From CAYOWK01 sp964407665 (GTDB lineage: Bacteria > Pseudomonadota > Alphaproteobacteria > Caulobacterales > Hyphomonadaceae): a stretch of 64,000 nt of DNA. Below the pieces are notes generated by a model. It was not told the origin of the DNA and did no database searches. It was given only the letters and a program-made list of their open reading frames with translations. The stretch's first letter is position 1. The number at the start of each line of letters is the position of its first letter. The stretch is taken from positions 7,284-71,283 of the forward strand of contig CAYOWK010000017.1 of the NCBI GenBank assembly GCA_964407665.1, in the 5' to 3' direction. Below are positions 35,155 through 44,693 of the stretch, one piece after another. The translations under genes were made by a program, and so were the position numbers.

Positions 35155-37368
35155 GTGTTGCGTCTGACCTGCGTGGCGACTGCGGTCGTCGCACTTACCG
35201 CTGGAGCGTCCTTTGCCCAGCAGGCGTCTGCGCCTGCGGCGATGGACCCCATGACGTCCGACCCCTCTACGGCAGACGACGTTTTTCTCTCCGCGACCGA
35301 TCTCGTCATTGACGAAGAAAAGAGCATCTACACTGCCCAGGGCAATGTGGAGGTGCGCGTCGACGGACGGGTGCTGCGCGCGGACCGCGTCATCTACGAC
35401 CTGAACAACCAGAACCTGCGCGCCCAGGGCAATGTCCAGATTTCCGACTCCACCGGCACCGTACAGTTCGCCGACGAGATCGAGATGGACGACGAGTTCC
35501 GGAATGGTTTCGCCACCCGCTTCTCGTCCCGCATGCCGAACAACACCCTCGTCACGGCGGCTTCGGCGGTCCGGGTCGACGGTGTCAGCAATACCCTGCA
35601 GCAGGTCATCTACACGGGCTGCCCGATCTGTACGGACGAGAACGGCAAGACCCCCACGTGGGCGCTGCGGGCCCGCCAGGCGGAGCAGAACTCCAACACC
35701 CAGATGATCACCTATCAGGACGCAGTGCTGGAAATCGCAGGCGTGCCGGTTCTCTACGTCCCCTACTTCGCCCACCCCGACCCGAACTCGAAGCGCCGCA
35801 GCGGCCTGCTGGTGCCGGACGCAGGCTACTCCTCGCGCCTCGGCGCCTTTTACGAGCAGCCCTACTACTGGGCGATCTCGCCGTCGCAGGACCTTACGGT
35901 CTCCCCGCTGCTGATGACGGACATCAATCCGCTCCTGAAGCTCAACTACCGCAAGCGCTTCTTCTCTGGCGAACTGGAGCTGGATGGCAGCTTCACCTAC
36001 GGCAAGGACTTCGACTCCGACGGGGAGAAGTTAGGCGAGGATCGCTGGCGCAGCCACCTGTACGGCAGCGGCCTGTTTGACATCACCGAGCACTGGAAAT
36101 GGGGGTTCGGCGTCGAGACCCAGACAGACGACCTCTATGACTCACGCTACGACATCAACAACGAGGACGAATTGCGTGGCCTCTATTCCAGCCAGAGGCG
36201 GCAGCTGCTCAGCCAGCTGTATGTGACGGGTCAGGACACCGACTACTATGTCGAATCGGGCCTGCTCTCCTTCCAGGGTCTGCGCGAGTTCGACAATGAC
36301 GGGCAGATCCCGAAGGTCGCGCCGACGCTGTTCGCCGAAAAGGTCTTTGACTTTGGCCGGAACGGACAGGTCTCCGCCAACCTCTCCACCGCCGCGCTCT
36401 TCCGCGAGGAAGCGCAGACCCTTCCCAACGGCGACATCGTCAAGGACACCGCCCGCGCCACCACCTCGGTGCAGTGGGAGAACCAGTACATCATGGGACT
36501 GGGGGTCGTGTTCGAGCCCTTCGCCTTCGGCCGCGGCGATGTCTATCGCATCGACAACGGTACGGACGATGCGGTCACCCCCTCCCGGCTGCTGGGTCTC
36601 GCTGGCGGCACGGCTCGCTGGCCATTCATCCGGCGCGGCGAAAAGGTCGACATCATTGTCGAGCCGATCGTCATGGCCGCCTACGGCTCCGACAAGGCGA
36701 ACGACATGGAGATCCCGAACGAGGATTCCCTGGTCTTCGAGGTCGACGACGGCAACATTTTCCGCCCGAACCCCAACTCCGGCTTCGATCTCTGGCAGGG
36801 CGGCGCACGCGCTGCCGCGGGCCTCAGTGTCAGCGCAAGATGGGGACGGGACATGGAGCTGGCGGGCATGATCGGCCGCCGCTGGCAGGAGCAGGCCGAC
36901 CCCCAGTTCACCCCCCTTTCCAACCTGTCCGGCTCCAAATCGGACTATGTCGCGACCGTGAAGGCCGAGTTCGGCAAGCCGCTGCGCCTCGACGCCCGTG
37001 TCCGCTTTGACGACGATTTCGAGTTCAACCGCATCGACACAGGTCTGCGGACCGAGGCCTGGCGGTTCAATGGCTCCGCACGCTACTTCCAGGTCGCCAG
37101 CAATTCGGCAGGACAGGCCGACGAGGGTCTGGTATTCGATGCGGGCTTCAAGATCACGAACCGCTGGTCCGCCATCATCCGGGACCAGCGCGACATCACC
37201 GCCGGCCGGGACATCCGGTTCGGCGTTGGCTTCCTCTACCGCGACGATTGCTCATACTTCGAGATCCTGTACGAGCGGGTCGGCACGGAAGACCGCACGA
37301 TCGGCCCGTCGGAAAACATCGGCTTCCGGTTCGCGCTGACGGGCCTCGGCGACGGCGGGGATTACTAG
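35155..37368 (+). CDS. lptD: LPS-assembly outer-membrane protein LptD
   Basis: A 737-residue protein: a Sec signal (ALTAGASFA|QQ), a periplasmic OstA jellyroll (about 60-180, with YTAQGNVEVRVDGR) and a large beta-barrel. Cysteines in GCPICTDE and RDDCSYF are candidates for the disulfides that guide folding. It inserts LPS in the outer leaflet. The start is a GTG at 35155 with GAGGGAG upstream; the frame continues open to 34996 over holC without a ribosome site. Followed by surA, which helps fold such barrels. Confidence 0.93.
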   Translation: MLRLTCVATAVVALTAGASFAQQASAPAAMDPMTSDPSTADDVFLSATDLVIDEEKSIYTAQGNVEVRVDGRVLRADRVIYDLNNQNLRAQGNVQISDSTGTVQFADEIEMDDEFRNGFATRFSSRMPNNTLVTAASAVRVDGVSNTLQQVIYTGCPICTDENGKTPTWALRARQAEQNSNTQMITYQDAVLEIAGVPVLYVPYFAHPDPNSKRRSGLLVPDAGYSSRLGAFYEQPYYWAISPSQDLTVSPLLMTDINPLLKLNYRKRFFSGELELDGSFTYGKDFDSDGEKLGEDRWRSHLYGSGLFDITEHWKWGFGVETQTDDLYDSRYDINNEDELRGLYSSQRRQLLSQLYVTGQDTDYYVESGLLSFQGLREFDNDGQIPKVAPTLFAEKVFDFGRNGQVSANLSTAALFREEAQTLPNGDIVKDTARATTSVQWENQYIMGLGVVFEPFAFGRGDVYRIDNGTDDAVTPSRLLGLAGGTARWPFIRRGEKVDIIVEPIVMAAYGSDKANDMEIPNEDSLVFEVDDGNIFRPNPNSGFDLWQGGARAAAGLSVSARWGRDMELAGMIGRRWQEQADPQFTPLSNLSGSKSDYVATVKAEFGKPLRLDARVRFDDDFEFNRIDTGLRTEAWRFNGSARYFQVASNSAGQADEGLVFDAGFKITNRWSAIIRDQRDITAGRDIRFGVGFLYRDDCSYFEILYERVGTEDRTIGPSENIGFRFALTGLGDGGDY

Positions 37369-37583
37369 TCTGCCATTGGGACATGCGGGAACCACACCGG
37401 TTGTCCAGCCGGCGTGGCCCCGATTGTACGCCGTTCCCCGCATCCACCTGCAATTCCACTGATATTCGGGCCATCCGCCACGTTGCATGCAGGGCGGTTG
37501 GTTCGCTATTAGAGGGCCTCGACAATAGTGACGGGGGCCGTTCCGGCCTTTTTTCTGCCGTTTGGGCTGATCAGGGTAGAGTG

Positions 37584-38837
37584 ATGAAACGAGTCCTCGC
37601 GATCTTGCTCCCGGCCCTGCTTGCCGCCGGTCCCGCTGCGGCCCAGCAGGCCCCCGCCTCGCCGCCTCGCGGTCAGGTGGTGGAAGCGCGCGCCGCCCTC
37701 GTAAACGACGAGCCGATCTCCCTGTCCGACGTGCGCAAGCGCATGCAGCTGATCCTCATGAGCTTCGGCGGCCAGCCGGACGAAGAAGCCATGGTCCAGG
37801 CCCAGCAACAGGCCATCGACAGCCTCATCGAGGAAAAGATCCAGGTCCAGGAGTTCCGCAAGCTGGCGAAGGACGCCACCATTGAGGACGAGGAAATCAA
37901 CCAGCGTCTCGCCGCGATTGCCCAGCGCAACGGCCAGACCCTTGAGGCCTTCACCGCCGGCCTCGCCCAGCGGGGCGTAAGCATCCAGTCCCTGCGGGCC
38001 CAGCTCCAGGCCGACATTGCATGGTCCAACCTGATCGGCGGCCGTTTCGGTCGCCAGGTCCGCGTCTCGGAAGCGCGGGTCGACGAGGCCATGCGCCGCC
38101 TGCAGGAGAGCCTCGACAAGCCGCAATACCACGTGGCCGAGATCTTCCTCTACGCCCCGGACGCCGGATCGCGCACCAACGCCATGGCCCGCGCCGTGAC
38201 GCTGAAGAGCCAGATTGAGCAGGGCGCCCCGTTCGAACAGGTCGCCATGCAGTTCTCGGCCTCTCCCAGCGCGTCGACCGGCGGCGACCTTGGCTGGATG
38301 TCGCGCGGCGACATGCGTCCGGAATTCGTGGCCGCTGTTGAAAGCGCCAAGCCCCCGGGCGTGATCGACCCCATCGAAACCGAGGGCGGCGTCTATCTGC
38401 TCGCTGTGATCGGCAAGCGCGAACCCGCCGATCCGAACGCCTCCATTCTGTCGATCAAGCAGGCTGTTGCCTCCGGCGATAATGCCGTCGCGAAGCTCCA
38501 GCAGCTCAAGAGCCGCAACCTGAAGTGCCCCGCCGTCGCCGCTGCAGCCTCCGAGATCGGCGATATCACGGTTACAGACATCAACGGCGTCAGCCAGTCC
38601 GACCTGACCCCCGAAGTTCGCGTCGCCGTCGAACCCCTCCAGGCCGGCCAGTCGACGAACCCTCTCGATGTCCGCTCCGGCAAGGCCGTCCTCTTCATCT
38701 GCGAACGTCAGGTCGGCGGCGCACAGATGCCGACGCGCGACGCCATTAAGGACCGCCTTTTCGACCAGGAGATCGGCATGCTTGCGGATCGCTACCTCCG
38801 CGACCTCAAGCGCGACGCCACGATCATTCGGCGCTGA
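37584..38837 (+). CDS. surA: Periplasmic chaperone/peptidyl-prolyl isomerase SurA
   Basis: A 417-residue protein with a Sec signal (GPAAA|QQ), the SurA N-terminal chaperone region (VNDEPISLSDVRKRMQLI, in part) and one parvulin domain at about 175-270 (GGDLGWMSRGDM, EGGVYLLAV). Many alphaproteobacterial SurAs have a single isomerase domain as here. ATG at 37584 with AGGGTAGAG upstream is chosen; the frame is open for 112 more codons. The 215-base gap after lptD holds nothing else I can identify. Confidence 0.92.
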   Translation: MKRVLAILLPALLAAGPAAAQQAPASPPRGQVVEARAALVNDEPISLSDVRKRMQLILMSFGGQPDEEAMVQAQQQAIDSLIEEKIQVQEFRKLAKDATIEDEEINQRLAAIAQRNGQTLEAFTAGLAQRGVSIQSLRAQLQADIAWSNLIGGRFGRQVRVSEARVDEAMRRLQESLDKPQYHVAEIFLYAPDAGSRTNAMARAVTLKSQIEQGAPFEQVAMQFSASPSASTGGDLGWMSRGDMRPEFVAAVESAKPPGVIDPIETEGGVYLLAVIGKREPADPNASILSIKQAVASGDNAVAKLQQLKSRNLKCPAVAAAASEIGDITVTDINGVSQSDLTPEVRVAVEPLQAGQSTNPLDVRSGKAVLFICERQVGGAQMPTRDAIKDRLFDQEIGMLADRYLRDLKRDATIIRR

Positions 38838-38845
38838 CGGGCGCT

Positions 38846-38863
38846 GCGCTCCGAAAGGAGCGC
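38846..38863 (+). terminator. GCGCTCC-GAAA-GGAGCGC hairpin after surA
   Basis: A perfect 7-bp GC-rich stem with a GAAA tetraloop nine bases after the surA stop. It lacks a T-tract (GGTTCTC follows), so it may be a weak terminator or a 3'-end stabiliser rather than a full intrinsic terminator. pdxA starts 58 bases later. Confidence 0.5.
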
Positions 38864-38921
38864 GGTTCTCATCGAACACAACAGCTACCCCACGATGGCA
38901 GATCGTGCTTTAGGCTAGCGA

Positions 38922-39929
38922 ATGACCTCGCGCCTCCCCCTTGCCTTGACCCTGGGCGATCCCGCCGGCGTCGGCCCCCAGATCGCGTGGGAGGCCTGGC
39001 GCCGCCGCCAGCCCGGTGACCGGCCATTCTACGTCATTGCTCCGCCCTACATGATGACGCCCTTCTCCAATGGCGAGTACGGCGCACTGATCCCGACCCC
39101 GGCGCACGCCGCCGAGGCGTTCGAGACCAGCCTTCCGGTCTTCCCCCTTGCCGTTGACGGCGCCGCTCCCGAGGCCGGCGTACCCGATGTCGCCACCGCT
39201 CCCGCCATCATCGGCTCGATCAACAAGGCCGTGCAGCACGTGAAGCAGGGCTTCGCCGCCGCCGTCGTCACCAATCCCATCTCGAAGTCCCTGCTCAAGC
39301 AGGCGGGCTTCGCCCATCCCGGCCACACCGAATACCTCGCCGAGCTCGCCGCAGACGGCGGCCAGGCGCCGCTTCCTGTGATGATGCTGGTCGGCGGCGG
39401 CCTGCGCGTCGCGCTCGCCACCATCCACCGCCCCCTCGCCAGCGTCTCCGCCGGCCTGACCCCAGACCTCATCGAGCGCGTCGCCCGCATCGTCGATGGC
39501 GCGATGCGCCGCGACTTCGGCATGCCCACCCCCCGCATCGGCCTCTGTGGCCTCAACCCCCATGCCGGGGAAGACGGCATGCTGGGCCGCGAGGAGATCG
39601 ATATCATCAACCCCGCCGCCCGGCGCCTGCGCGCCGAAGGGCTCGACATCTCGGATGCCCGCCCCGGCGACACCATCTTCCACGAGACGCTCGGCGGCCG
39701 CTTCGACGCCGTCATCGCAATGTATCACGACCAGGGCCTGATCCCGGTGAAGACGCTCGACATCTGGGGCGGCGTCAACGTCACGCTCGGCCTGCCCTTC
39801 ATCCGCACCTCGCCAGACCACGGCACGGCCTACGACGCCGCCGCCTCGCGCTCAGCCAAACCCGACAGCCTGATCGCCGCCCTCAGACTGGCCGACCGGA
39901 TGGCGACGGCCCGGGCGTCCGCATCATGA
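38922..39929 (+). CDS. pdxA: 4-hydroxythreonine-4-phosphate dehydrogenase
   Basis: A 335-residue enzyme of pyridoxal phosphate synthesis. N-terminal LTLGDPAGVGPQ, metal-ligand histidines in GHTEYLA, in GLNPHAGEDG and in MYHDQGLIP, and the C-terminal RTSPDHGTAYD are all standard. It oxidises 4-phosphohydroxy-L-threonine with NAD. Conserved order surA-pdxA-rsmA; its TGA overlaps the rsmA ATG. Confidence 0.96.
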   Translation: MTSRLPLALTLGDPAGVGPQIAWEAWRRRQPGDRPFYVIAPPYMMTPFSNGEYGALIPTPAHAAEAFETSLPVFPLAVDGAAPEAGVPDVATAPAIIGSINKAVQHVKQGFAAAVVTNPISKSLLKQAGFAHPGHTEYLAELAADGGQAPLPVMMLVGGGLRVALATIHRPLASVSAGLTPDLIERVARIVDGAMRRDFGMPTPRIGLCGLNPHAGEDGMLGREEIDIINPAARRLRAEGLDISDARPGDTIFHETLGGRFDAVIAMYHDQGLIPVKTLDIWGGVNVTLGLPFIRTSPDHGTAYDAAASRSAKPDSLIAALRLADRMATARASAS

Positions 39930-40753
39930 GAACCGACCTCACCCCCGGCGCCGCGAAGAAATCCCTCGGCCAGCACTTCCTGTTCGACCGCGACCTTCTC
40001 AAGCGCATCGTCCGCTGCGGGGGCTCCGTCGCCGGACGCACGGTGATCGAGGTTGGTCCCGGCCCTGGCGGCCTCACCCGCGCGCTGCTCGACGACGGCG
40101 CCGAAAAGCTCATCGCCATCGAGATGGACGAGCGCTTCGCCAACGGCCTGCTCGCCTGGCCGGAAGCAGCCGGCGGACGCCTTATCGTGCACCGCGCCGA
40201 CGCCCTCGAGATAGACGAACCCGCCCTGCTGGCATCTGCAGGCGTCACCGGCCCGGCGATGATCGTCGCCAACCTGCCCTACAATGTCGGCACGCCGCTG
40301 CTTGTAAAATGGCTCAAGGCGCGCGCGGCGCCTGAAGGCTGGCGCGGCACGATGGTGCTGATGTTCCAGAAGGAAGTCGCCCAGCGCATCTGCGCCGCTC
40401 CGGACGACAACCACTACGGCCGCCTCGCCGTGCTGTCGCAGGCCGTCACCCGCCCTCACTTCGCGCTCACCATCCCGCCCGGCGCCTTCCGTCCGCCGCC
40501 CAAGGTCGAAAGCGCCGTCGTCGTCTTCGACCCGCTCCCGCCCGAAGCCGCCTACAGCCATCTCGACGCGCTGGAAAAAGTCACTGCCTCAGCCTTCGGC
40601 CAGCGCCGCAAGATGCTCCGTGCCGCCCTCAAGACCCTCACCGGCGGCGTCGCCGCGCTTGAAGCCGCCGGCATCGACCCCACCCGCCGCGCCGAAACCC
40701 TGACGCAGGCAGAATTCCGGACGCTGGCGACGGCGTGGCGGAACCGCCCATAG
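39926..40753 (+). CDS. rsmA: 16S rRNA dimethyladenosine transferase
   Basis: A 275-residue KsgA: GQHFLFD near the N-terminus, the SAM loop EVGPGPGGLT, and the catalytic NLPYNV. It dimethylates the two adjacent adenosines in the 3' hairpin of 16S rRNA and checks 30S maturation. It is the last gene of the lptD-surA-pdxA-rsmA run and converges on a serine hydrolase gene two bases away. Confidence 0.96.
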   Translation: MRTDLTPGAAKKSLGQHFLFDRDLLKRIVRCGGSVAGRTVIEVGPGPGGLTRALLDDGAEKLIAIEMDERFANGLLAWPEAAGGRLIVHRADALEIDEPALLASAGVTGPAMIVANLPYNVGTPLLVKWLKARAAPEGWRGTMVLMFQKEVAQRICAAPDDNHYGRLAVLSQAVTRPHFALTIPPGAFRPPPKVESAVVVFDPLPPEAAYSHLDALEKVTASAFGQRRKMLRAALKTLTGGVAALEAAGIDPTRRAETLTQAEFRTLATAWRNRP

Positions 40754-40755
40754 CC

Positions 40756-41889
40756 TCAACGGTCGGGAAGATCCGGCCCGGTATCGACGCTCCGAGCGCC
40801 AATCTTCGCTGCAGGAATGATCCCGTCCGCAAGCAGGCTGTTCAGCCCCGCCTGATGGACATTGTCCCGGTCACCCGCGTCGTTCGACGTCATCACCACG
40901 GTCAGCCCCAGACTGGGCACGACGTAGACCATCTGCCCGCCATAGCCTCTCGCATACTTCACCGGATGGCCCCTCGCCTCGTCGAGAAACCATCCATAGC
41001 CATACGCATCGCCGCTCCAGGGCGACACTGTGCGGGGATGCCAGCTTTCCTCGATCCAGCTCGCCGGCAGCACCTGCACGTCTCCGACGCGTCCGCCGGT
41101 CCGGTAGAGCTCGCCGAAGCGGGCCAGCCCCTGGGGCGACATCAGCATGTTGTTGCCGCCGAAATAGACGCCCTGGGGATCGCGCTGCCACGGTGGTATC
41201 TGCACGCCGAGCGGCTCAGCCAGCCACTCCTCCGCGAGCGCATGCGTGCTCCGCCCCGACGCTCTGGTCAGCATCGCGGACATGATGTGTGAGCTGCCGG
41301 TCGAATAGAGCATCCGCCCGCCGGGCTCATCCTCGAAGGGCTGCGAGAGCGCGTACCGGACCCAGTTCGGGCTCGCCACCCAGCGACCGTAGTTGCCGCC
41401 CGACGTCCGCTCCAGCCCCGCCTGCATCGACAGCAGATGGCCAACCGTCACCTCAGCCAGCCGTGGATCCGGACTGTCCGGCGCATCCGCCCCGAGAACC
41501 GACATCACCGGCTGGTCGACCCCCTCCAGAACCCCACGCTCAATTGCAATGCCGACAAGCGCCGACAGCACCGTCTTCGAGGCCGACTTGATGTTGACCG
41601 CGCTGTCGAGCGCGGGCCCGCCATTGAAGCGATGCTCCGCCAGCACCTCGCCATCGCGCATTACAAGCAAACCGCGCAGACGCGGTAGCTCCCCCGCCGC
41701 CTCAACCATCGCAGCCATCGAGGCAGCATCGAGACCGGTGGTTGCCACCGCCTGCACGGCTTCCGGCTGCACAGCCGACGCGCCCACGTCAGCGCCCGGA
41801 GGCGCGCCGCGCTGACAGCCGGCCAGCAGCAACGCGCCAGCGGAGAGGCTCAGCGAAACCAGAATGGCCTGGGCTTGGATGCGCATCAT
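40756..41889 (-). CDS. Serine hydrolase lipoprotein, beta-lactamase family
   Basis: A 377-residue class C beta-lactamase-fold protein. Lipobox LLLAGC (Cys25), SxxK at Ser102-Lys105 (KSASKTV), and a candidate catalytic tyrosine in MLYSTGSS. It is likely tethered in the periplasm or outer membrane and cleaves esters or peptides. It is the third member of this superfamily in the window. No partner gene; the 239 bases upstream (41890-42128) contain no feature I can support. Confidence 0.86.
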   Translation of the reverse strand: MMRIQAQAILVSLSLSAGALLLAGCQRGAPPGADVGASAVQPEAVQAVATTGLDAASMAAMVEAAGELPRLRGLLVMRDGEVLAEHRFNGGPALDSAVNIKSASKTVLSALVGIAIERGVLEGVDQPVMSVLGADAPDSPDPRLAEVTVGHLLSMQAGLERTSGGNYGRWVASPNWVRYALSQPFEDEPGGRMLYSTGSSHIMSAMLTRASGRSTHALAEEWLAEPLGVQIPPWQRDPQGVYFGGNNMLMSPQGLARFGELYRTGGRVGDVQVLPASWIEESWHPRTVSPWSGDAYGYGWFLDEARGHPVKYARGYGGQMVYVVPSLGLTVVMTSNDAGDRDNVHQAGLNSLLADGIIPAAKIGARSVDTGPDLPDR

Positions 41890-42128
41890 GAAGGACTCTA
41901 CGCGCGCAACGCCCTCACGCCCCGCAGCCCCGGATCAAAATGAGGTGACTGCGAGTGCGGCTGGCTCAACGGCGCCCCAGCCGCTCCGATCACTTTTTTG
42001 CAGCGCCGGTCTCGGCGCCCCGCGCATGTTGTTCGCCAACCCAAACCAGGCCACCCGGCGTGTACGGCTGATGCTGAAATCCGCCCGCATCAATCCGCCG
42101 TACTGGATTCAGTGCCTGGGGTGCGCCG

Positions 42129-42470
42129 ATGTTACTGATCTCACTGTCCCTCAATATTCTGGTGCTCGTCCCGGTTCTGTTCGCTCTGGCGGCTAACGGG
42201 AGGGCAGCAGAATCGGCCTGGGGCGCGGATACGCCAGCGCGCAGGATCCTCGCCGCAGTCTACGCGGCGATACTGGTCGCCAGCGTCATCCTGCTCGTGG
42301 CTCATCTGCTGAACCGGGACGTCGCGGGACAGGCTCAGGCGCTGCTGGGTCTGCAGGTGGTCTACAAGCTTCTGACCGCGCCTCTGGTTGGACTTCGCAA
42401 CCCGGTTGTCCTGTCCAACCTGTTCATCGCAGCCATTCACGCCATCACGCTGTTTGCTATGGCGAGCTGA
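42129..42470 (+). CDS. Small integral membrane protein, unknown function
   Basis: A 113-residue, very hydrophobic protein with about three or four membrane helices (roughly 2-22, 40-62, 72-88 and 95-112) joined by short loops such as NGRAAESAWGADTPAR. No motif or family recognised. A purine-poor GGGGTG lies upstream of the ATG. Codon use matches neighbours, so I believe it is real. It is isolated: divergent to the serine hydrolase, convergent with the orphan gene next door. Confidence 0.6.
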   Translation: MLLISLSLNILVLVPVLFALAANGRAAESAWGADTPARRILAAVYAAILVASVILLVAHLLNRDVAGQAQALLGLQVVYKLLTAPLVGLRNPVVLSNLFIAAIHAITLFAMAS

Positions 42471-42474
42471 GCGT

Positions 42475-42503
42475 CCCCCTTCGACTCATCCCGCCGCCGG
42501 CCA
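42475..42503 (-). repeat. Duplicated 3' end of gmk
   Basis: CCCCTTCGACTCATCC here is identical to the 3' end of gmk (43194-43209), and similarity continues through GC-GCCGG-CCACC with a few mismatches, about 30 bases in all. The two copies lie about 719 bases apart in the same orientation and bracket the orphan gene at 42530-43186. Confidence 0.65.
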
Positions 42504-42529
42504 CCCTCGAGGAAAGGCAGCAGCAAGGC

Positions 42530-43186
42530 CTAGTCGGTCGCAGACCCCGCGATCACCACGAGCCGCCGGGTCGACGGCGTATAGATCGAGAACAGGAACA
42601 CGCCCCACCACTCCATGCCGGCCTGGAAGTCAGGGGAAACCTCCACGAGTCCGGGACTCGCCCAGTCGCGAATGTCATGCCTGGCTTCCGGCGGCAGGAG
42701 GAAGTCCCGAATAGCGTTGAAGAGCGACTGCACCTCTGCCGGGCGCGCGTGCAAGCCATATGGAGGACGCGTAAACGCATACGCGAACTGGCCCCCTGAT
42801 CCCGCTTCGGGAATGGGTGCCCCCCCGCTGGAAACCCGGACTCCTTGAAGCTGCTTCAGCCTGGGATCGACAAGGTCTCGCTCGTCCTCGGTACGCCACG
42901 TGCCCAATTGCATCAGATCGCCGCTGGTTAGGTCGTACCAATCGCCGAAGAATTTGGGCTGCTTGATTGGGCGCGATCCCAGCTCGCGCAGTTTGGCCAG
43001 ATCAGGATCCCGGAGAAGAGTACCTATCGCGGAGGCAATGGTCTCTTCGTCGCCGTCCGTATCGGAATAGGCCGCGAAATGCAGTACGCCGCCGATCTTC
43101 CAGTACCGCTTGAACTCACGTGGCAACTCGACGGATCGCTGACGCCAGACTTCAGGCAGATCAGGCACCCGCGCCGCTTTCGCCAC
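42530..43186 (-). CDS. Hypothetical protein (orphan next to gmk)
   Basis: A 218-residue soluble protein with no signal or membrane segment and no family I recognise. It is rich in Trp, Tyr and Phe (KFFGDWYDLTSGDLMQLGTW, in part; MEWWGVFLFSIYTPSTRRL), with an acidic N-terminal third. It starts three bases after the gmk stop, so it would be co-transcribed with fabD...gmk. A partial copy of the gmk 3' end lies just beyond its own 3' end, which suggests it was inserted after gmk. Function unknown. Confidence 0.7.
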   Translation of the reverse strand: MAKAARVPDLPEVWRQRSVELPREFKRYWKIGGVLHFAAYSDTDGDEETIASAIGTLLRDPDLAKLRELGSRPIKQPKFFGDWYDLTSGDLMQLGTWRTEDERDLVDPRLKQLQGVRVSSGGAPIPEAGSGGQFAYAFTRPPYGLHARPAEVQSLFNAIRDFLLPPEARHDIRDWASPGLVEVSPDFQAGMEWWGVFLFSIYTPSTRRLVVIAGSATD

Positions 43187-43189
43187 GCC

Positions 43190-43840
43190 CTACCCCTTCG
43201 ACTCATCCAGCAGCCGGTCCACCATCTTGCCCAGCGACGCGCGCACGCGCCGCGCGCGTTCGGCGATCAGGATGGACCGCAGTTCGAGGAAGGCCGTGTC
43301 GAGATTGTCGTTCACCAGCGCGTAGTCGTATTCGCCCCAGCGCAGGATATCGTCGTGGGCGCCCGCCAGACGCGCCGCCACGGATTGCGCGTCCGATCCG
43401 GCGCGCCCCTCAAGCCGTGCGCGCAATTGCGGGATCGACGGCGGCAGGATGAACACCGAGACCACATCGCCCGGCCGCTGCGTCTTCAGCGCCCGCGCGC
43501 CCTGCCAGTCCACGTCGAACACCACGTCGACGCCCGACACCAGCTTGGCCTCCACCTCGCTGCGCGGCGTGCCGTAATAGTTCCGGTGCACCTTGGCCCA
43601 CTCCAGGAACTCGTCCCGGTCGATCATCTGCTCGAACGCCTCGGTGGTCTTGAAGTGGTAGTCCACCGTGTCGGATTCGCCCTGCCGGATGGTGCGCGTC
43701 GTCGCCGACACCGAGAGGCTCACGCCCGGCACCTCGGAGATGATCCGGCGGCACAGCGTCGTCTTGCCCGCCCCCGAAGGGCTGGAGATCACGAACATCA
43801 GCCCGCGCCGGACGCGATCAGCCTGGCGTTCACTCGACAT
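43190..43840 (-). CDS. gmk: Guanylate kinase
   Basis: A 216-residue P-loop kinase (SSPSGAGKTTLCRR near residue 20) with the GMP-binding segment around SVSATTRTIRQGE and DYHF. It makes GDP from GMP. It overlaps the yicC stop by 11 bases, as in many alphaproteobacteria, and continues the fabD-fabG-acpP-fabF-mltG-yicC run. Its last codons (DESKG) are duplicated at 42475-42503. Confidence 0.96.
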   Translation of the reverse strand: MSSERQADRVRRGLMFVISSPSGAGKTTLCRRIISEVPGVSLSVSATTRTIRQGESDTVDYHFKTTEAFEQMIDRDEFLEWAKVHRNYYGTPRSEVEAKLVSGVDVVFDVDWQGARALKTQRPGDVVSVFILPPSIPQLRARLEGRAGSDAQSVAARLAGAHDDILRWGEYDYALVNDNLDTAFLELRSILIAERARRVRASLGKMVDRLLDESKG

Positions 43841-44693
43841 TCTGCACCTGCTCCCGGAACTGGTCGATCAGCGACTTTAGCGCCAATCCCGCATTCGTCA
43901 GCTCCAGACTGGCGGATTTGGAACACAGCGTATTGGCCTCGCGGTTCAGCTCCTGGCAGAGGAAGTCGAGCTTCCGCCCCACCGGTCCGCCCGTCTGCAG
44001 AATGCCCCGCGCGTTGGCCACATGGGCGTTCAGCCGGTCCAGCTCCTCGCGGACGTCGGCCCGGTTCGCCAGCAGCGCCGCCTCTTGTGCAATGCGCTCG
44101 GGCTCCAGAGACACGTTCTTCGCAATGTCGGCGATGCGCGCCTCGAACCGCTCGCGGATCAGGCCGGGTTGCACTCCGGCCTCGGCCGCCGCCCGCGCCT
44201 TTTCGGTCTCCATGTCCGCCAGCATCTGGAGGAACAGCTTTTCCAGCGAGGCGCCTTCCTGCCGGCGAGCCGCCTCCAGCTGCTCGAAGGCCTGTTCAAG
44301 ACCCGCCATCAGATCGGCGACCATCGTCTCGTCCGCCTCGGCGGCGGCGCGTCCGCTCCGGATCACGCCCGGCACGGCCAGCAGCGAGCCCAGCGAGGGT
44401 TCGCCCATGCCCCACCGGCGCGCCAGACGCGACAGGCGCATCAGCTCGCGGTTGTCGATGGCCGCGCCGCCCGCGCCGCGCGGCGCATCAATCCGGAGCT
44501 GAAGCTGGAAACTGCCGCGCTGGAACCTCTCCTTGAGGCGCTTGCGGGCTTCCTGGTCCGCCGCCTCGAACCCGGCCGGCGCAGTCACCCGGATGTCCAG
44601 CGACTTGCCGTTGACCGACCGCGCCTCCCACGTCCAGGCGCCCCAGTCTGCCTGCCCCTGAGACCGGCCATAGCCGGTCATGCCCGATATCAT
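43830..44693 (-). CDS. yicC: YicC/YloC family endoribonuclease
   Basis: This 287-residue protein begins MTGYGRSQG-like (ISGMTGYGRSQGQ) and ends with FLCQELNREANTLCSKS...ELTNAGLALKSLIDQFREQVQN, the DUF1732 signature (quoted in pieces). YicC proteins cut structured RNA and influence small-RNA turnover. The ATG overlaps the mltG TGA. Position before gmk is conserved. Confidence 0.93.
   Translation of the reverse strand: MISGMTGYGRSQGQADWGAWTWEARSVNGKSLDIRVTAPAGFEAADQEARKRLKERFQRGSFQLQLRIDAPRGAGGAAIDNRELMRLSRLARRWGMGEPSLGSLLAVPGVIRSGRAAAEADETMVADLMAGLEQAFEQLEAARRQEGASLEKLFLQMLADMETEKARAAAEAGVQPGLIRERFEARIADIAKNVSLEPERIAQEAALLANRADVREELDRLNAHVANARGILQTGGPVGRKLDFLCQELNREANTLCSKSASLELTNAGLALKSLIDQFREQVQNVE

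Noticed and set aside
41864..42196. A 110-codon plus-strand frame between the serine hydrolase and the small membrane protein
   Set aside because: It starts inside the opposite gene, overlaps the better-supported membrane protein frame and shows no domain or ribosome site.
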